Below, piece after piece: positions 39,909 through 49,480 of a DNA stretch of 64,000 bases. This DNA is from Rhynchopus euleeides. Lineage: Eukaryota > Euglenozoa > Diplonemea > Diplonemida > Diplonemidae. The stretch covers positions 2,232,001 to 2,296,000 of the forward strand of contig OY723238.1 in NCBI GenBank assembly GCA_963210315.1. Direction: 5' to 3'. Made by a program: the position numbers and the translations under genes. A model generated the notes under the pieces. The model was not told where the DNA came from and made no database searches. It saw nothing but the letters and a program-made list of their open reading frames with translations. How positions within the stretch are numbered: the first letter of the stretch is position 1; every line of letters starts with the position of its first letter.

Positions 39909-41420
39909 ATGATCCGCACCTGGACTGCTCTCTGCGAGCCCTTTGCAGAGGTAGTGCTGCGACCTGCGGTGTCGGCCGCCGCGCTTCAATTCGCCTCTGT
40001 GAAGCCCCCCTGTGGTGAAGGCGCCCCCGGGGCTGTTGTGCGCGCCAGCAACCTGGCCGTTCACCCCGGGTTTCTGGAGGCAGCACGCCACCTCAAGACC
40101 ACAGCCTGGGATGCCGAGATCCGGCGCCTCCGCGTCGTGACGCAGTTCGCAGAGTGGCACGACGTGGCACCGCCCGGTGGGGCTGGGGCCCTGCTGCCGG
40201 TGCACCGCACCACCCCCCTGCGCACCCCGCCGCCACCCTTCTTCCTCTTCGTGCTTCCCGCCGGTGGTGCCGAGGGCGGTGGCAGCCGCCCCGACGCCCC
40301 CGACACCTCCTTCTCGGCCGTGGTGACAGTCTCCAGCGGCGGTGCGCCGCACGCCTCGGCATCAGCATCGCCCGGCAGTGCCCCCGACGCGACGCGCCAC
40401 GACATGGCGTCGCTGTTCCCGCCGCCGGAGGCGGCGGAAGGGGGTGGCACCGGGCAGGACCCAGAGCGGTTCATCCTGTCAGCGACGCAAGCCCTCGCCG
40501 TGTGGGGGGGCGGGAGCGGCAGCACCGTTGCCGTGGCGCTCGACGCTGCCCCCGCCCCCCATGTGGTGTGCGTGGCGCTGGGGCTGGAGGCCGCGGTGTC
40601 CGGCAGCACCCGGTGCAGCCCGCGCGGCATCCCACCTGAGCTGCTCCGGGCCTACCCCGCCGCGCAGCTGCGCTACGCCTACCCGCTGCCCTGCGCGCCC
40701 TTCCGCCCCCCATGCGGTGTGCCGGCTGCGGGCATCACTGCAGCTGATGCCGGGGGCCAAGCTTCTGCCAAACCTGATGTCGTAGCCGCCACCCCACGCC
40801 GGAGCGGTGCGCCCCCCCCTGGGAAGTCGCCCCTGCGTGCGCTGGTGGCCCGCCGGGAGAGCTGGGTCGCATGGCGCGGCGACGGCGCCACCCCCCTCCC
40901 TGTGACGGTGCTGCAGGGCACACGCGGGGGCGGCAGGTGCAGTGGGGTGGAGTGGCGAGCCCGAAGCCTCGTGGGTGAATGCGTCTACCACATGCGCATG
41001 GGCAGGGGTGCGCTGGACGGTGCCCTGGGGGTCTCCCTCGCCGCACTGGAGGTGCTGCTGCGCGCGGCGCTGGGCACGCCGCCTCGGGGGGGCGGCATGG
41101 GGGTGCCCCATGGCGGTGGTGTCGCAGCCGCGCAGCTGGCGTGCCTTGTCGATGCGGTGAGGCCCCTGCTGCAGGCGCTTGTGGAGGAGCCTGTGTTCGA
41201 CTCGCACCTCTCGAGGTTCTACACTGCAGCGCCGCAGAGGATAAGGCCTGGCGGGGTGGCAGGGTCGTGGCACCCGGTGTACACCTCGCTTGCATCGCTG
41301 CTGCGTGTGGCAGGTGGGGATGTGCGGCCAAGTAGAGAGGGGCACGAGGGGGCGCGGGATTCAACCAGCACTGTGGCGCCTATCAGCCCAGGGTTGTCGC
41401 GGGTGTTCCAGGCGCTCTGA
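39909..41420 (+). CDS. Unrecognised GC-rich protein gene inside the W array
   Basis: A 503-codon frame starting MIRTWTALCEPF. I do not recognise a family. It is rich in Ala, Gly, Pro and Arg, with low-complexity stretches (PPPPFFLF; Ser/Ala run) and a plausible folded core at both ends (LKTTAWDAEIRRLRVVTQFAEW; AALEVLLRAALG; DAVRPLLQALVEEPVFDSHLSRFY). No signal peptide or clear membrane segment is seen. The codons end in G or C very strongly. It replaces the middle of the W5-W6 spacer: W spacer sequence stops at about 39722 and resumes at about 41428, only a few bases after the TGA. A pyrimidine run ending CCCACAG near 39791 could be its acceptor. The length and codon bias of the frame suggest it is real. 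Confidence 0.6.
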   Translation: MIRTWTALCEPFAEVVLRPAVSAAALQFASVKPPCGEGAPGAVVRASNLAVHPGFLEAARHLKTTAWDAEIRRLRVVTQFAEWHDVAPPGGAGALLPVHRTTPLRTPPPPFFLFVLPAGGAEGGGSRPDAPDTSFSAVVTVSSGGAPHASASASPGSAPDATRHDMASLFPPPEAAEGGGTGQDPERFILSATQALAVWGGGSGSTVAVALDAAPAPHVVCVALGLEAAVSGSTRCSPRGIPPELLRAYPAAQLRYAYPLPCAPFRPPCGVPAAGITAADAGGQASAKPDVVAATPRRSGAPPPGKSPLRALVARRESWVAWRGDGATPLPVTVLQGTRGGGRCSGVEWRARSLVGECVYHMRMGRGALDGALGVSLAALEVLLRAALGTPPRGGGMGVPHGGGVAAAQLACLVDAVRPLLQALVEEPVFDSHLSRFYTAAPQRIRPGGVAGSWHPVYTSLASLLRVAGGDVRPSREGHEGARDSTSTVAPISPGLSRVFQAL

Positions 41421-41719
41421 TGGCAGTGCGGCCTTGCTCGTTGCCACCCAGCACAGCACCTCCTGACCCTGGTGGTTGGAGGCAGCGGGCACTGAGGTGC
41501 GACTGCTCAGGATTACACAGTGCTTCCAGACAGCCTCTACCCCACCCTCCCAGGCCCCTCCCACCACACTGCCCCTTGATCCTTTCTGTGCGTTACATCA
41601 CGTCCCTGTGTTTGCTGTTCCCCACTGTGCCCACCAACACCGAACATTCACGCATGTCAGAAGAGCACGTCTGTGCGTGAGGACCGTGGGATTGTCGTTG
41701 AGGGGAAGAGAGGGGAAGG

Positions 41720-42853
41720 ATGGAAGTGTCGGTGCATGTGGAGAGCGGGCGGAGCTGTGTCGTCGGTGTTGCGGATGGCGGGACCGTGCTCAGCCTGAAG
41801 GCGGATGCGGTCAAGGAGATGTTCGCGGGTTCCATCAACGCAGACCGGGAGGCTGCAGGGCTGGCGGCACGCATCGAAGGGTGTGACGAGGACCTGGACG
41901 ATGCAGAGCGCGTTGCCAACACGGGTCTCGAGGTTGGGGATCCTGTCCAGCTCGTCCGCAGGTGGCCACACGTCAACGCTCCTGCTGCCTACAACCCTGG
42001 ACATGGGGAGGACGCAGAGAACATCACACTGTCGAGGTGTGGCACCCTGTGTTCAGTGGGGTACAAGTCAGGACACATCACTGTGTTTGACACCACGACT
42101 GCTGATGAGGTGGCGGACCTCACACATGGGGGCGAGGGCATTTTATCCACTGCGTTCTCAGTCTGTGGGACGTGGCTGGCAACGTGCTCAGATGACAGCA
42201 CCATCTGCGTGTGGCTGACAGCAACGTGGGAACAGGTGTGGTGTCTGGAGGAGCACGACACAGAGGCGTGTAGTGCAGGGTGGACACACTGTGGACGTCT
42301 CGTGTCGGGTGACGATGATGGGAAGGTGTGTGTGTGGGACTTGGAGGGCACACCAAGTGCCACAGTGCTGGAGGGGCATAACGATTCTGTTTTTGGGATT
42401 GCAGTGTCAACTTCGAGGATCTTCACCGGGTCAAGGGACGCGACCATCCGTGTGTATGACATCAGCACCCTCACCCACACCGACACCCTCTCTGAGCACA
42501 CACGTGTTGTGCACCACATCTCCCTGACGAAGGACGAGCAGCAACTGATGTCGTGCTCTTTTGACCTGTCACTGAAGGTGTGGTGCACAACCACCCTCAC
42601 CTGCATCCGTACTGTCGCTCTCTCTTCTACCCCGTACCAGCTTGCCGTGTCACAGCCAGGTGATGTTGTGGCAATGTCATGTTGGATGTCCACCAAGTTG
42701 TACAACCTCAGCACCTTGGAGTGCTTGGGACACGTGAAGTCAAATTGTCGAGGTGTTGGACTCAGCCCGTGTGGGAGGTGGGTCTTCACATCAAGCAACT
42801 CTTCTGTGAATGTGTGTGCTGTGTGTGACGTTCCGGGTGAGGGCAGCACTTAG
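41720..42853 (+). CDS. W6: ubiquitin-like/WD40 protein, intact
   Basis: A 377-residue frame, one Arg shorter than the others at residue 6 (MEVSVHVESG). Blades 1 to 3 (NPGHGEDAENI, GGEGILST, HDTEACSAG) match W7 almost exactly, while the second half differs: HNDSVFG, SRDAT (as in W5), HTRVVHH, SFDLS, SSTPYQL and SCWMSTKLYN. This mosaic structure suggests gene conversion. The spacer to W7 is 302 bp. Confidence 0.88.
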   Translation: MEVSVHVESGRSCVVGVADGGTVLSLKADAVKEMFAGSINADREAAGLAARIEGCDEDLDDAERVANTGLEVGDPVQLVRRWPHVNAPAAYNPGHGEDAENITLSRCGTLCSVGYKSGHITVFDTTTADEVADLTHGGEGILSTAFSVCGTWLATCSDDSTICVWLTATWEQVWCLEEHDTEACSAGWTHCGRLVSGDDDGKVCVWDLEGTPSATVLEGHNDSVFGIAVSTSRIFTGSRDATIRVYDISTLTHTDTLSEHTRVVHHISLTKDEQQLMSCSFDLSLKVWCTTTLTCIRTVALSSTPYQLAVSQPGDVVAMSCWMSTKLYNLSTLECLGHVKSNCRGVGLSPCGRWVFTSSNSSVNVCAVCDVPGEGST

Positions 42854-43155
42854 GCAACCTCTTCTGCTTGTGTGCTTGCGGTGCACTGCCTTGCTCGTTG
42901 TCTCCCAGCACAGCACCTCCTGACCCTGCTGGTTGGAGGCAGCGTGCACTGCATCTGAGGTGCGACTGCTCAGGATGACACAGTGCTTCCAGACAGCCTC
43001 TGCCCCCACCCTCCCAAGCCCCCCCAACCACTCTGCCCCTTGATCCTTCTGTCTGCCACATCACGTCCCTGTTACCCACCAACACACCACCTTCACCCAT
43101 GTCAGAAGAGCACGTCTGTGCGTGAGGACCGTGAGGTTGTCGATACAGGAGAAGG

Positions 43156-44292
43156 ATGGACGTGTCGGTGCGTCATGTGGAGAGCGGGCGGAGCTGTGTC
43201 GTCGGTGTTGCGGATGGCTGGACCGTGCTCAGCCTGAAGGCGGATGCGGTCAAGGAGATGTTCGCGGGTTCCATCAACGCAGACCGGGAGGCTGCAGGGC
43301 TGGCGGCACGCATCGAAGGGTGTGACGAGGACCTGGACGATGCAGAGCGCGTTGCCAACACGGGTCTCGAGGTTGGGGATCCTGTCCAGCTCGTCCGCAG
43401 GTGGCCACACGTCAACGCTCCTGCTGCCTACAACCCTGGACATGGGGAGGACGCAGAGAACATCACACTGTCGAGGTGTGGCACCCTGTGTTCAGTGGGG
43501 TACAAGTCAGGACACATCACTGTGTTTGACACCACGACTGCTGATGAGGTGGCGGACCTCACACATGGGGGCGAGGGCATTTTATCCACTGCGTTCTCAG
43601 TCTGTGGGACGTGGCTGGCAACGTGCTCAGAGGACAGCACCATCTGCGTGTGGCTGACAGCAACGTGGGAACAGGTGTGGTGTCTGGAGGAGCACGACAC
43701 AGAGGCGTGTAGTGCAGGGTGGACACACTGTGGACGTCTCGTGTCGGGTGACGATGATGGGAAGGTGTGTGTGTGGGACTTGGAGGGCACACCAAGTGCC
43801 ACAGTGCTGGAGGGGCACAGCGATTGTGTTTATGGGATTGCAGTGTCAACTACGAGGATCTTCACCGGGTCACACGACGAGACCATCCGTGTGTATGACA
43901 TCAGCACCCTCACCCACACCGACACCCTGTCTGAGCACACAGGTGGTGTGAACCACATGGCCCTGACGAACGACGAGCAGCACCTGGTGTCGTGCTCCAA
44001 TGACTCTCTGAAGGTGTGGTGCACAACCACCCTCACCTGCATTGGTTCTGTGTTCCTGTCTGCTCGCCCGTGCCTGCTTGCTGTGTCACAGCCAGGTGAT
44101 GTTGTGGCAGTGGCCTTTTTCCCGTGTAGTACCGCGTTGTTCAGCCTCAGCACCTTGAAGTGCTTGGGACAAGTGGAGTCAGAGGGTGAAGGTGTTGCAC
44201 TCAGCCCGTGTGGGAGGTGGGTCTTCACATCAATCAACTCTTCTGTGAATGTGTGTGCTGTGTGTGACGTTCCGCGTGAGAGCAGCACTTAG
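43156..44292 (+). CDS. W7: ubiquitin-like/WD40 protein, intact
   Basis: A 378-residue frame starting MDVSVRHVESGRS; one change (DGWTVL for DGGTVL) in the otherwise constant N-terminal domain. The first half equals W6; the second half has HSDCVYG, SHDET (as in W4), HTGGVNH, one residue fewer before the blade-5 strand (SNDSLKVW), SARPCLL and AFFPCSTALF. The leader is shorter than usual (GTCGATACAGGAGAAGG). Confidence 0.88.
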   Translation: MDVSVRHVESGRSCVVGVADGWTVLSLKADAVKEMFAGSINADREAAGLAARIEGCDEDLDDAERVANTGLEVGDPVQLVRRWPHVNAPAAYNPGHGEDAENITLSRCGTLCSVGYKSGHITVFDTTTADEVADLTHGGEGILSTAFSVCGTWLATCSEDSTICVWLTATWEQVWCLEEHDTEACSAGWTHCGRLVSGDDDGKVCVWDLEGTPSATVLEGHSDCVYGIAVSTTRIFTGSHDETIRVYDISTLTHTDTLSEHTGGVNHMALTNDEQHLVSCSNDSLKVWCTTTLTCIGSVFLSARPCLLAVSQPGDVVAVAFFPCSTALFSLSTLKCLGQVESEGEGVALSPCGRWVFTSINSSVNVCAVCDVPRESST

Positions 44293-44627
44293 GCAACCTC
44301 TTCTGCTTGTGTGCTTGCGGTGCACTGCCTTGCTCGTTGCCTCCCAGCACAGCACCTCCTGACCCTGCTGGTTGGAGGCAGCGTGCACTGCATCTGAGGT
44401 GCGACTGCTCAGGATGACACAGTGCTTCCACACAGCCTCTGCCCCCACCCTCCCAAGCCCCTCCAACCACACCGCCCCATGTTCCTTTCTGTACGTTACA
44501 TCACGCCCCTGTGTTTGCTGTTCCCCACTGTGCCCACCAACACCGCACATTCACCCATCACCTTTCAGAAGTGTACGTCAGTGCGTGAGGACCGTCGGGT
44601 TGTCGTTGAGGGGAAGAGAGGGGAAGG

Positions 44628-45761
44628 ATGGAAGTGTCGGTGCGTCATGTGGAGAGCGGGCGGAGCTGTGTCGTCGGTGTTGCGGATGGCGGGACCGTGC
44701 TCAGCCTGAAGGCGGATGCGGTCAAGGAGATGTTCGCGGGTTCCATCAACGCAGACCGGGAGGCTGCAGGGCTGGCGGCACGCATCGAAGGGTGTGACGA
44801 GGACCTGGACGATGCAGAGCGCGTTGCCAACACGGGTCTCGAGGTTGGGGATCCTGTCCAGCTCGTCCGCAGGTGGCCACACGTCAACGCTCCCGCTGTC
44901 TACGGATGTGGCGACCAGAATGTCGACTGCATCACACTGTCGAGGTGTGGCACCCTGTGTTCGGTCGGCTACGAAGGACACATCACTGTGTTTGACACCA
45001 CGACTGCTGGTGTGGTGGTGCACCTCACACATGGGGTGTGCAACATTTGTCACACCACATTCTCAGTCTGTGGGACGTGGCTGGCAACGTGCTCAGACGA
45101 CACGACCATCTGCGTGTGGCTGACAGCAACGTGGGAAAAGGTGTGGTGTCTGGAGGAGCACGACGCAGAGGTGTTGAGTGCAGAGTGGACACACTGTGGA
45201 CGTCTCGTGTCGGGTGACTATGACGGGAAGGTGTGTGTGTGGGACTTGGAGGGCACACCAAGTGCCACAGTGCTGGAGGGCCACAGCAGGCAGGTTTATG
45301 GGATTGCAGTGTCAACTACGAGGATCTTCACCGGGTCAGACGACGAGACCATCCGTGTGTATGACATCAGCAGCCTCACCCACACCGACACCCTGTCTGA
45401 GCACACAGGCTCTGTGTACCACATCGCCCTGACGAAGGACGAGCAGCACCTGGTGTCGTGCTCCAATGACGACTCTCTGAAGGTGTGGTGCACAACCACC
45501 CTCACCTGCATCCGCTCTGTGGTCCTGTCTGATCGCCCGTCCCTGCTTGCCGTGTCACAGCCAGGTGATGTTGTGGCAGTGCGCTTTCGTGCACACGCCC
45601 AGTTGTACAATCTTGGCACCTTGGAGTGCTTGGGACAAGTGGAGTCAGAGGGTGAAGGTGTTGCACTCAGCCTGTGTGGGAGGTGGGTCTTCACATCAAG
45701 CAACAACTCTTCTGTGAATGTGAGTGCTGTGTGTGACGTTCCGCGTGAGGGCAGCACTTAG
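44628..45761 (+). CDS. W8: ubiquitin-like/WD40 protein, intact
   Basis: A 377-residue frame, intact sister of the disrupted W4: GCGDQNVDC, HGVCNICHT, HDAEVLSAE, HSRQVYG, HTGSVYH and SNDDS are shared, differences are few (SDDET for SHDET, RFRAHAQLYN for RFYARAQLYN). The uninterrupted TGCTCCAATGACGACTCT here is the empty target site of the giant transposon. It is last gene of run 2, followed by the intact membrane-protein gene. Confidence 0.9.
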   Translation: MEVSVRHVESGRSCVVGVADGGTVLSLKADAVKEMFAGSINADREAAGLAARIEGCDEDLDDAERVANTGLEVGDPVQLVRRWPHVNAPAVYGCGDQNVDCITLSRCGTLCSVGYEGHITVFDTTTAGVVVHLTHGVCNICHTTFSVCGTWLATCSDDTTICVWLTATWEKVWCLEEHDAEVLSAEWTHCGRLVSGDYDGKVCVWDLEGTPSATVLEGHSRQVYGIAVSTTRIFTGSDDETIRVYDISSLTHTDTLSEHTGSVYHIALTKDEQHLVSCSNDDSLKVWCTTTLTCIRSVVLSDRPSLLAVSQPGDVVAVRFRAHAQLYNLGTLECLGQVESEGEGVALSLCGRWVFTSSNNSSVNVSAVCDVPREGST

Positions 45762-46157
45762 GCAACCTCTTCTGCTTGTGTGCTTGCGGTGCACTGCCTT
45801 GCTCGTTGCCTCCCAGCACAGCACCTCCTGACCCTGCTGGTTGGAGGCAGCGTGCACTGCATCTGAGGTGCGACTGCTCAGGATAACACAGTGCTTCCAG
45901 ACAGCCTCTGCCCCCACCCTCCCAGGCCCCTCCCACCACACTGCCCCATGTTCCTTTCTGTACGTTACATCACGCCCCTGTGTTTGCTGTTCCCCACTGT
46001 GCCCACCAACACATCACCGTCACCCGTATGGTTCTGGTGTGGTGACTACAGAAAAGGACTGACATTTGCCAGGCATTCACTCTTGACAATGAAACCCCCC
46101 CCCGCCACCCCCCCACCCCCCACTCACACAGGCACACACCCCCTCCCCAAAGGGCCC

Positions 46158-46298
46158 ACCTGGCAGCTACTCAAGGCACATGAGGAGTGAGAGGCGTCAA
46201 CGGGCGCAACGCCCCTCCCTGCGGTCCGGCTTCCGCCACGTGGCTGACTCAAAGCAGCGAAGTGACCAACGGGAGCGACATGAAAAAAAAAAAAAAAA
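46158..46298 (+). mobile_element. Poly(A)-tailed retroposed insertion, SINE-like
   Basis: The 141-bp insert starts ACCTGGCAGCTACTCAAGG and ends GCGACATG followed by 16 A. It is flanked by AAAGGGCCC on the left (46149-46157) and again after the A run (46296-46304). The duplicated unit keeps the empty site with a single AAAGGGCCC at 36019-36027. This is the hallmark of LINE-driven target-primed insertion. I could not identify the source RNA; no clear pol III A and B boxes were found. Confidence 0.8.
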
Positions 46299-46434
46299 GG
46301 GCCCTGATCAGGGCTTGGTGCGCCACCATCCCCCACTCTACCCGACCCCCCCACCCAAATGCAAACAACCGAGTAACCGGGGTGCGGCACGCACGTGCTC
46401 TCCCCCTCCCCCCTCTCTCTCTCTCCCACAAAAC

Positions 46435-48138
46435 ATGCTGGGATCACAATCCTCAGGCACACCGGCGTACGTCCCTCCATTCCACCTTGTCATCTCCGCT
46501 GTGCTACTCTCATGGCTTGCCGAGCCCGCTGCCTCTACAGGACTGCCCCAGGCATTACCCCCCCCTCTCCCCACCCTGTCTCCTGAGGGACTCACGCCTG
46601 GCGTCACCTCTGCGGGCGCCTGGCAGCCCCCCGGGAGCGTGTCGGGCATCAGCGGGTGCTCCGATCGCTCCGCCTGCAGGCCCCCGAAGGCCTGCGGGGC
46701 AACAGAGGCGCTCTACCGGACGGGGCAGCTCTGCAGGGGGTTTCCATACCTCGCAGGGAAGCGGAGGGCGTGGGGGTGGGGCGACGCCTGGTCGGAGCAC
46801 CGCAGCACGTCGCGCTGCACCTCCCCCTCCTGCCAGACCTGGGAGGGCGCCGCGGGCCCCACACCCGACACGCCCGGATCCACCTCTGCCGGGTGGTGCC
46901 TCCTCCCCTCTGCAACTCCGGATGGCACGGCTTGCATGGAATTCTCCGAAACGCTCCTCTCCGTCGAGCCCTGCATGCCACACGAATACACAGCATCGGG
47001 TGGAGCCCCACTCCTTCAGCACGGCGGGGGTGGTCGAGGCGGCGATGGGGCCTTCTGCTGCAGGCAGCCCACAGAGGAAGAGCTGATTCATTGCGGCAGC
47101 GGCTGTGCGGATCACTGCAGGCGGCGCTGGGTGCGCCGCGTCTCGAGGGGGTGTGAGTGCGGGGGGTATACCTTCGCGGGCTACTTCGCGGGTGGGGGTG
47201 GCGAGGGGTTGGTGAGTTTACACCACGCGGGCACTCTGGAGGAGGCCGCAGCCCTGCAGGATGAGCTGGCGGAGGCGGAGGCCCGGAGTGGCGCGGCAGC
47301 GCCAGTCTTCTCAGCGCCTGCCTGTGCCGAGTGGGTCTGCACAGAGCAGCACGGCGGGTGGGGTGCAGAGGGCGTGCTGCCCGAGAGCCAGGTGGCGGAG
47401 GTCCGTTTTGTTCCGGGCCCCGCCCCGGCGGGGGTGCTGGCTGCCGCGTCGGCGCGGTTCCTCGAGGGGGCGCGGCTGGTGGTGCTGCTGCGGGAGAATG
47501 GCACCAACTGCACCACCGGGGAGGCGGAGACGCTGCTTCCGGCGCCCATTCCTGTGGTGGCGCAGGGGTTTCTCAGCGCGTCGGCAGGCGCCGCAATCGG
47601 GTTTGGGGAAGGCGTGCCAGAGGTGCTGCCAGCAGCAGGCGTGGCAGGCTCCCCGAATGCCACCGCCAACCGGCGCACGGTGCAGCTGCACTGCGCCGCG
47701 GTGTTCGAGGGGGCAACACCACCCGCCTGCAAAGAGTGGAGCTTCGACGCGGATTTCAGCGACTTTTTCGCCATCACGGAGTGCGTCTGCGGGAAGCCCC
47801 TCCTGGCCTCAGGAGAGGGGGGTGGTGCAGCCGGGTGTGCCGAGTGGGACTGCACGACGCGGTCTCTCGACTACTATACCCCGTCGGTCTACTGGGCAGC
47901 GTTTGGCGTCGTCGCGGTGACAGCCGTGCCGGCCTATGCGGCCCACTGCCTCTTCCTCGCGAAGAAACCCTGGATGCGCCGCGCAGGTGTTGCAGGCATT
48001 GTCATCTTCTGCACAGCCATCATCCTCCCGGTCTGTGCCCTGATGGCAGGCCTGCCTGCCGTGCTGCTGGCGGTGCTGTGGGGGTGCATAGCGTGTCCTG
48101 CACTCTACTTCGCCTACAGGGCCAACGTGTCCCGGTGA
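46435..48138 (+). CDS. Cysteine-rich multi-pass membrane protein, intact copy
   Basis: 567 residues from ATG 46435. A hydrophobic stretch at about 16-29 (FHLVISAVLLSWLA) followed by small residues suggests a signal peptide. The ectodomain, to about residue 480, has many cysteines (for example ISGCSDRSACRPPKAC, SRCTSPSCQTW, CECGGYTF, CVCG) and N-glycosylation sequons (NGT, NCT, NAT). Three C-terminal membrane segments follow (about 484-507, 517-537, 540-562), ending in YRANVSR. I do not recognise the family. It sits downstream of W8, as the truncated copy sits downstream of W4, so a W run plus this gene is the duplicated unit. Surface location is inferred. The pyrimidine run before the ATG may be a splice acceptor region. 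Confidence 0.75.
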   Translation: MLGSQSSGTPAYVPPFHLVISAVLLSWLAEPAASTGLPQALPPPLPTLSPEGLTPGVTSAGAWQPPGSVSGISGCSDRSACRPPKACGATEALYRTGQLCRGFPYLAGKRRAWGWGDAWSEHRSTSRCTSPSCQTWEGAAGPTPDTPGSTSAGWCLLPSATPDGTACMEFSETLLSVEPCMPHEYTASGGAPLLQHGGGGRGGDGAFCCRQPTEEELIHCGSGCADHCRRRWVRRVSRGCECGGYTFAGYFAGGGGEGLVSLHHAGTLEEAAALQDELAEAEARSGAAAPVFSAPACAEWVCTEQHGGWGAEGVLPESQVAEVRFVPGPAPAGVLAAASARFLEGARLVVLLRENGTNCTTGEAETLLPAPIPVVAQGFLSASAGAAIGFGEGVPEVLPAAGVAGSPNATANRRTVQLHCAAVFEGATPPACKEWSFDADFSDFFAITECVCGKPLLASGEGGGAAGCAEWDCTTRSLDYYTPSVYWAAFGVVAVTAVPAYAAHCLFLAKKPWMRRAGVAGIVIFCTAIILPVCALMAGLPAVLLAVLWGCIACPALYFAYRANVSR

Positions 48139-48858
48139 GGTGTCATCCTCTTCGCAAAGCGGCGAGCCGTCATCGCCCACCGAGCACGGCATCGCGGGGT
48201 CAGCAACGACACACCCCAACACCCCGAGCAGCTCCCCCCAAAGGCGCTCCCTGCAGGGTGAGCCACGGGTGTTGTGTGGGTGGGGGTGGGTATGGGGGAC
48301 TTCGCTCTGTGCCACACTGCGTGTCAAGGGCGGTGGGGTAGCCTATATCTCGCCAGTTGGACCCTCGGGGGTGGGCCGTCGTTGTGACCAGCGCACCCCT
48401 CCAGCTCCGCAACGCAGAGACTCCAGGAAGCTCTGTGTGTCTTATGCCCTTGCAAAGGGGTGGGGGTGTGGTGTGTATTTTGAAAGAAAGCGGGTGGGTG
48501 GGTGGGTGGGTGGGGGTGCCGGTTCATCTGGCTTGCGATTATTCTTTTGCACATAACACACTTGTGTGGTACGGGAAATGCTACAGAGACGCGACGGACT
48601 CGGGACTGCTTACTGGCCTCTGACTCATGATCACTTCTGTTTCGTGCTCCACCTGCTCCACCTCACTTCTGCACTTCAGGCAAAACACATGGTGGAAGCG
48701 TCCAATGCAACACTCAGTACAGAGGCCAAAGAGTATCTTGTAGTATTTCTCTGAAAGTCTCGAAATAAAAAAAAAACAACCCTGCCTCAAGTATGAAGCT
48801 AAATGTGGAGTCCAAGTCCCGATTCAGGATTGCAGTTTTTTTCTCTTAGGGTTTTTGC
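48139..48858. other. Gene-free region after the membrane-protein gene
   Basis: No gene is supported. It contains a GGGT microsatellite (about 48489-48514) and, at about 48268-48330, GTTGTGTGGGTGGGGGTGGG followed by a TTCGCTCTGTGCC motif and CACTGCGTGTCAA; a close relative lies at about 52436-52502. GTTTTTGC at 48851-48858 is the left target duplication of the hAT element that follows. Confidence 0.5.
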
Positions 48859-48910
48859 CAGGGGCTTAGCTTGGATTTTGAGGTTGGGGCCGAAACTCGG
48901 TCAGACTCGG

Positions 48911-49480
48911 TCACAGTACACACACAGTTGATTTGCCCCCCACCACCCCGTTCACCCAGAATAACGTCACCCCCCCCCTCGGCCCTGGGCCCTCGAGGGG
49001 TGCCATTCTCTCGGGGTACCCTAGGTACCTCGCAAGAGTGGCTTCGGGGATACCCTGTGAATATTCGCGACATTCCACTCCTACAAAGAGTACAGTTGCA
49101 AGGCTTTCGCTCCTCAGTTGGCGAAGCCTGGTGAAGACAAGGCGGAGCTTGGAAAACAAGCGTTCAACAGAAGCAGTGCCCAGCGGAAGGATAGATGCAA
49201 GCTGGAGTAGCCTGCATGTTGCTGGGTACGTGAGAGCGAGGTTTCCCGAGGTAAACCGCTGAATAACCTCCTGCAGATCACGCAGGCCCAACCTCCGAAT
49301 CTCGGAACAGACACCCGGGCACTCTTGCAGAAGGGTAGTCTTGTGCGCCTGTGCCCACTTCGGTAGGTGTGCTGGGGCATTGAATTCCGGGCAAGGGTAC
49401 GCGCCAGTGATCCCCGGGAGAGGTGCCATGTAGTGGTCAGCGATGTAGCCCAGAGCCTCCTGCACCTGCGTGTCCACCAT
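48911..49480 (-). pseudogene. hAT transposase remnant, C-terminal dimerisation domain
   Basis: A minus-strand frame of up to 189 codons with LLQLASILPLGTASVERLFS and LRQLRSESLATVLFV, the pattern of the hAT C-terminal dimerisation region (small-x-S/T-x-x-x-ER-x-FS). Its upstream neighbour on the same strand is Helitron sequence, so the rest of the transposase gene has been lost or replaced. It continues into the left end of the element. Confidence 0.75.
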
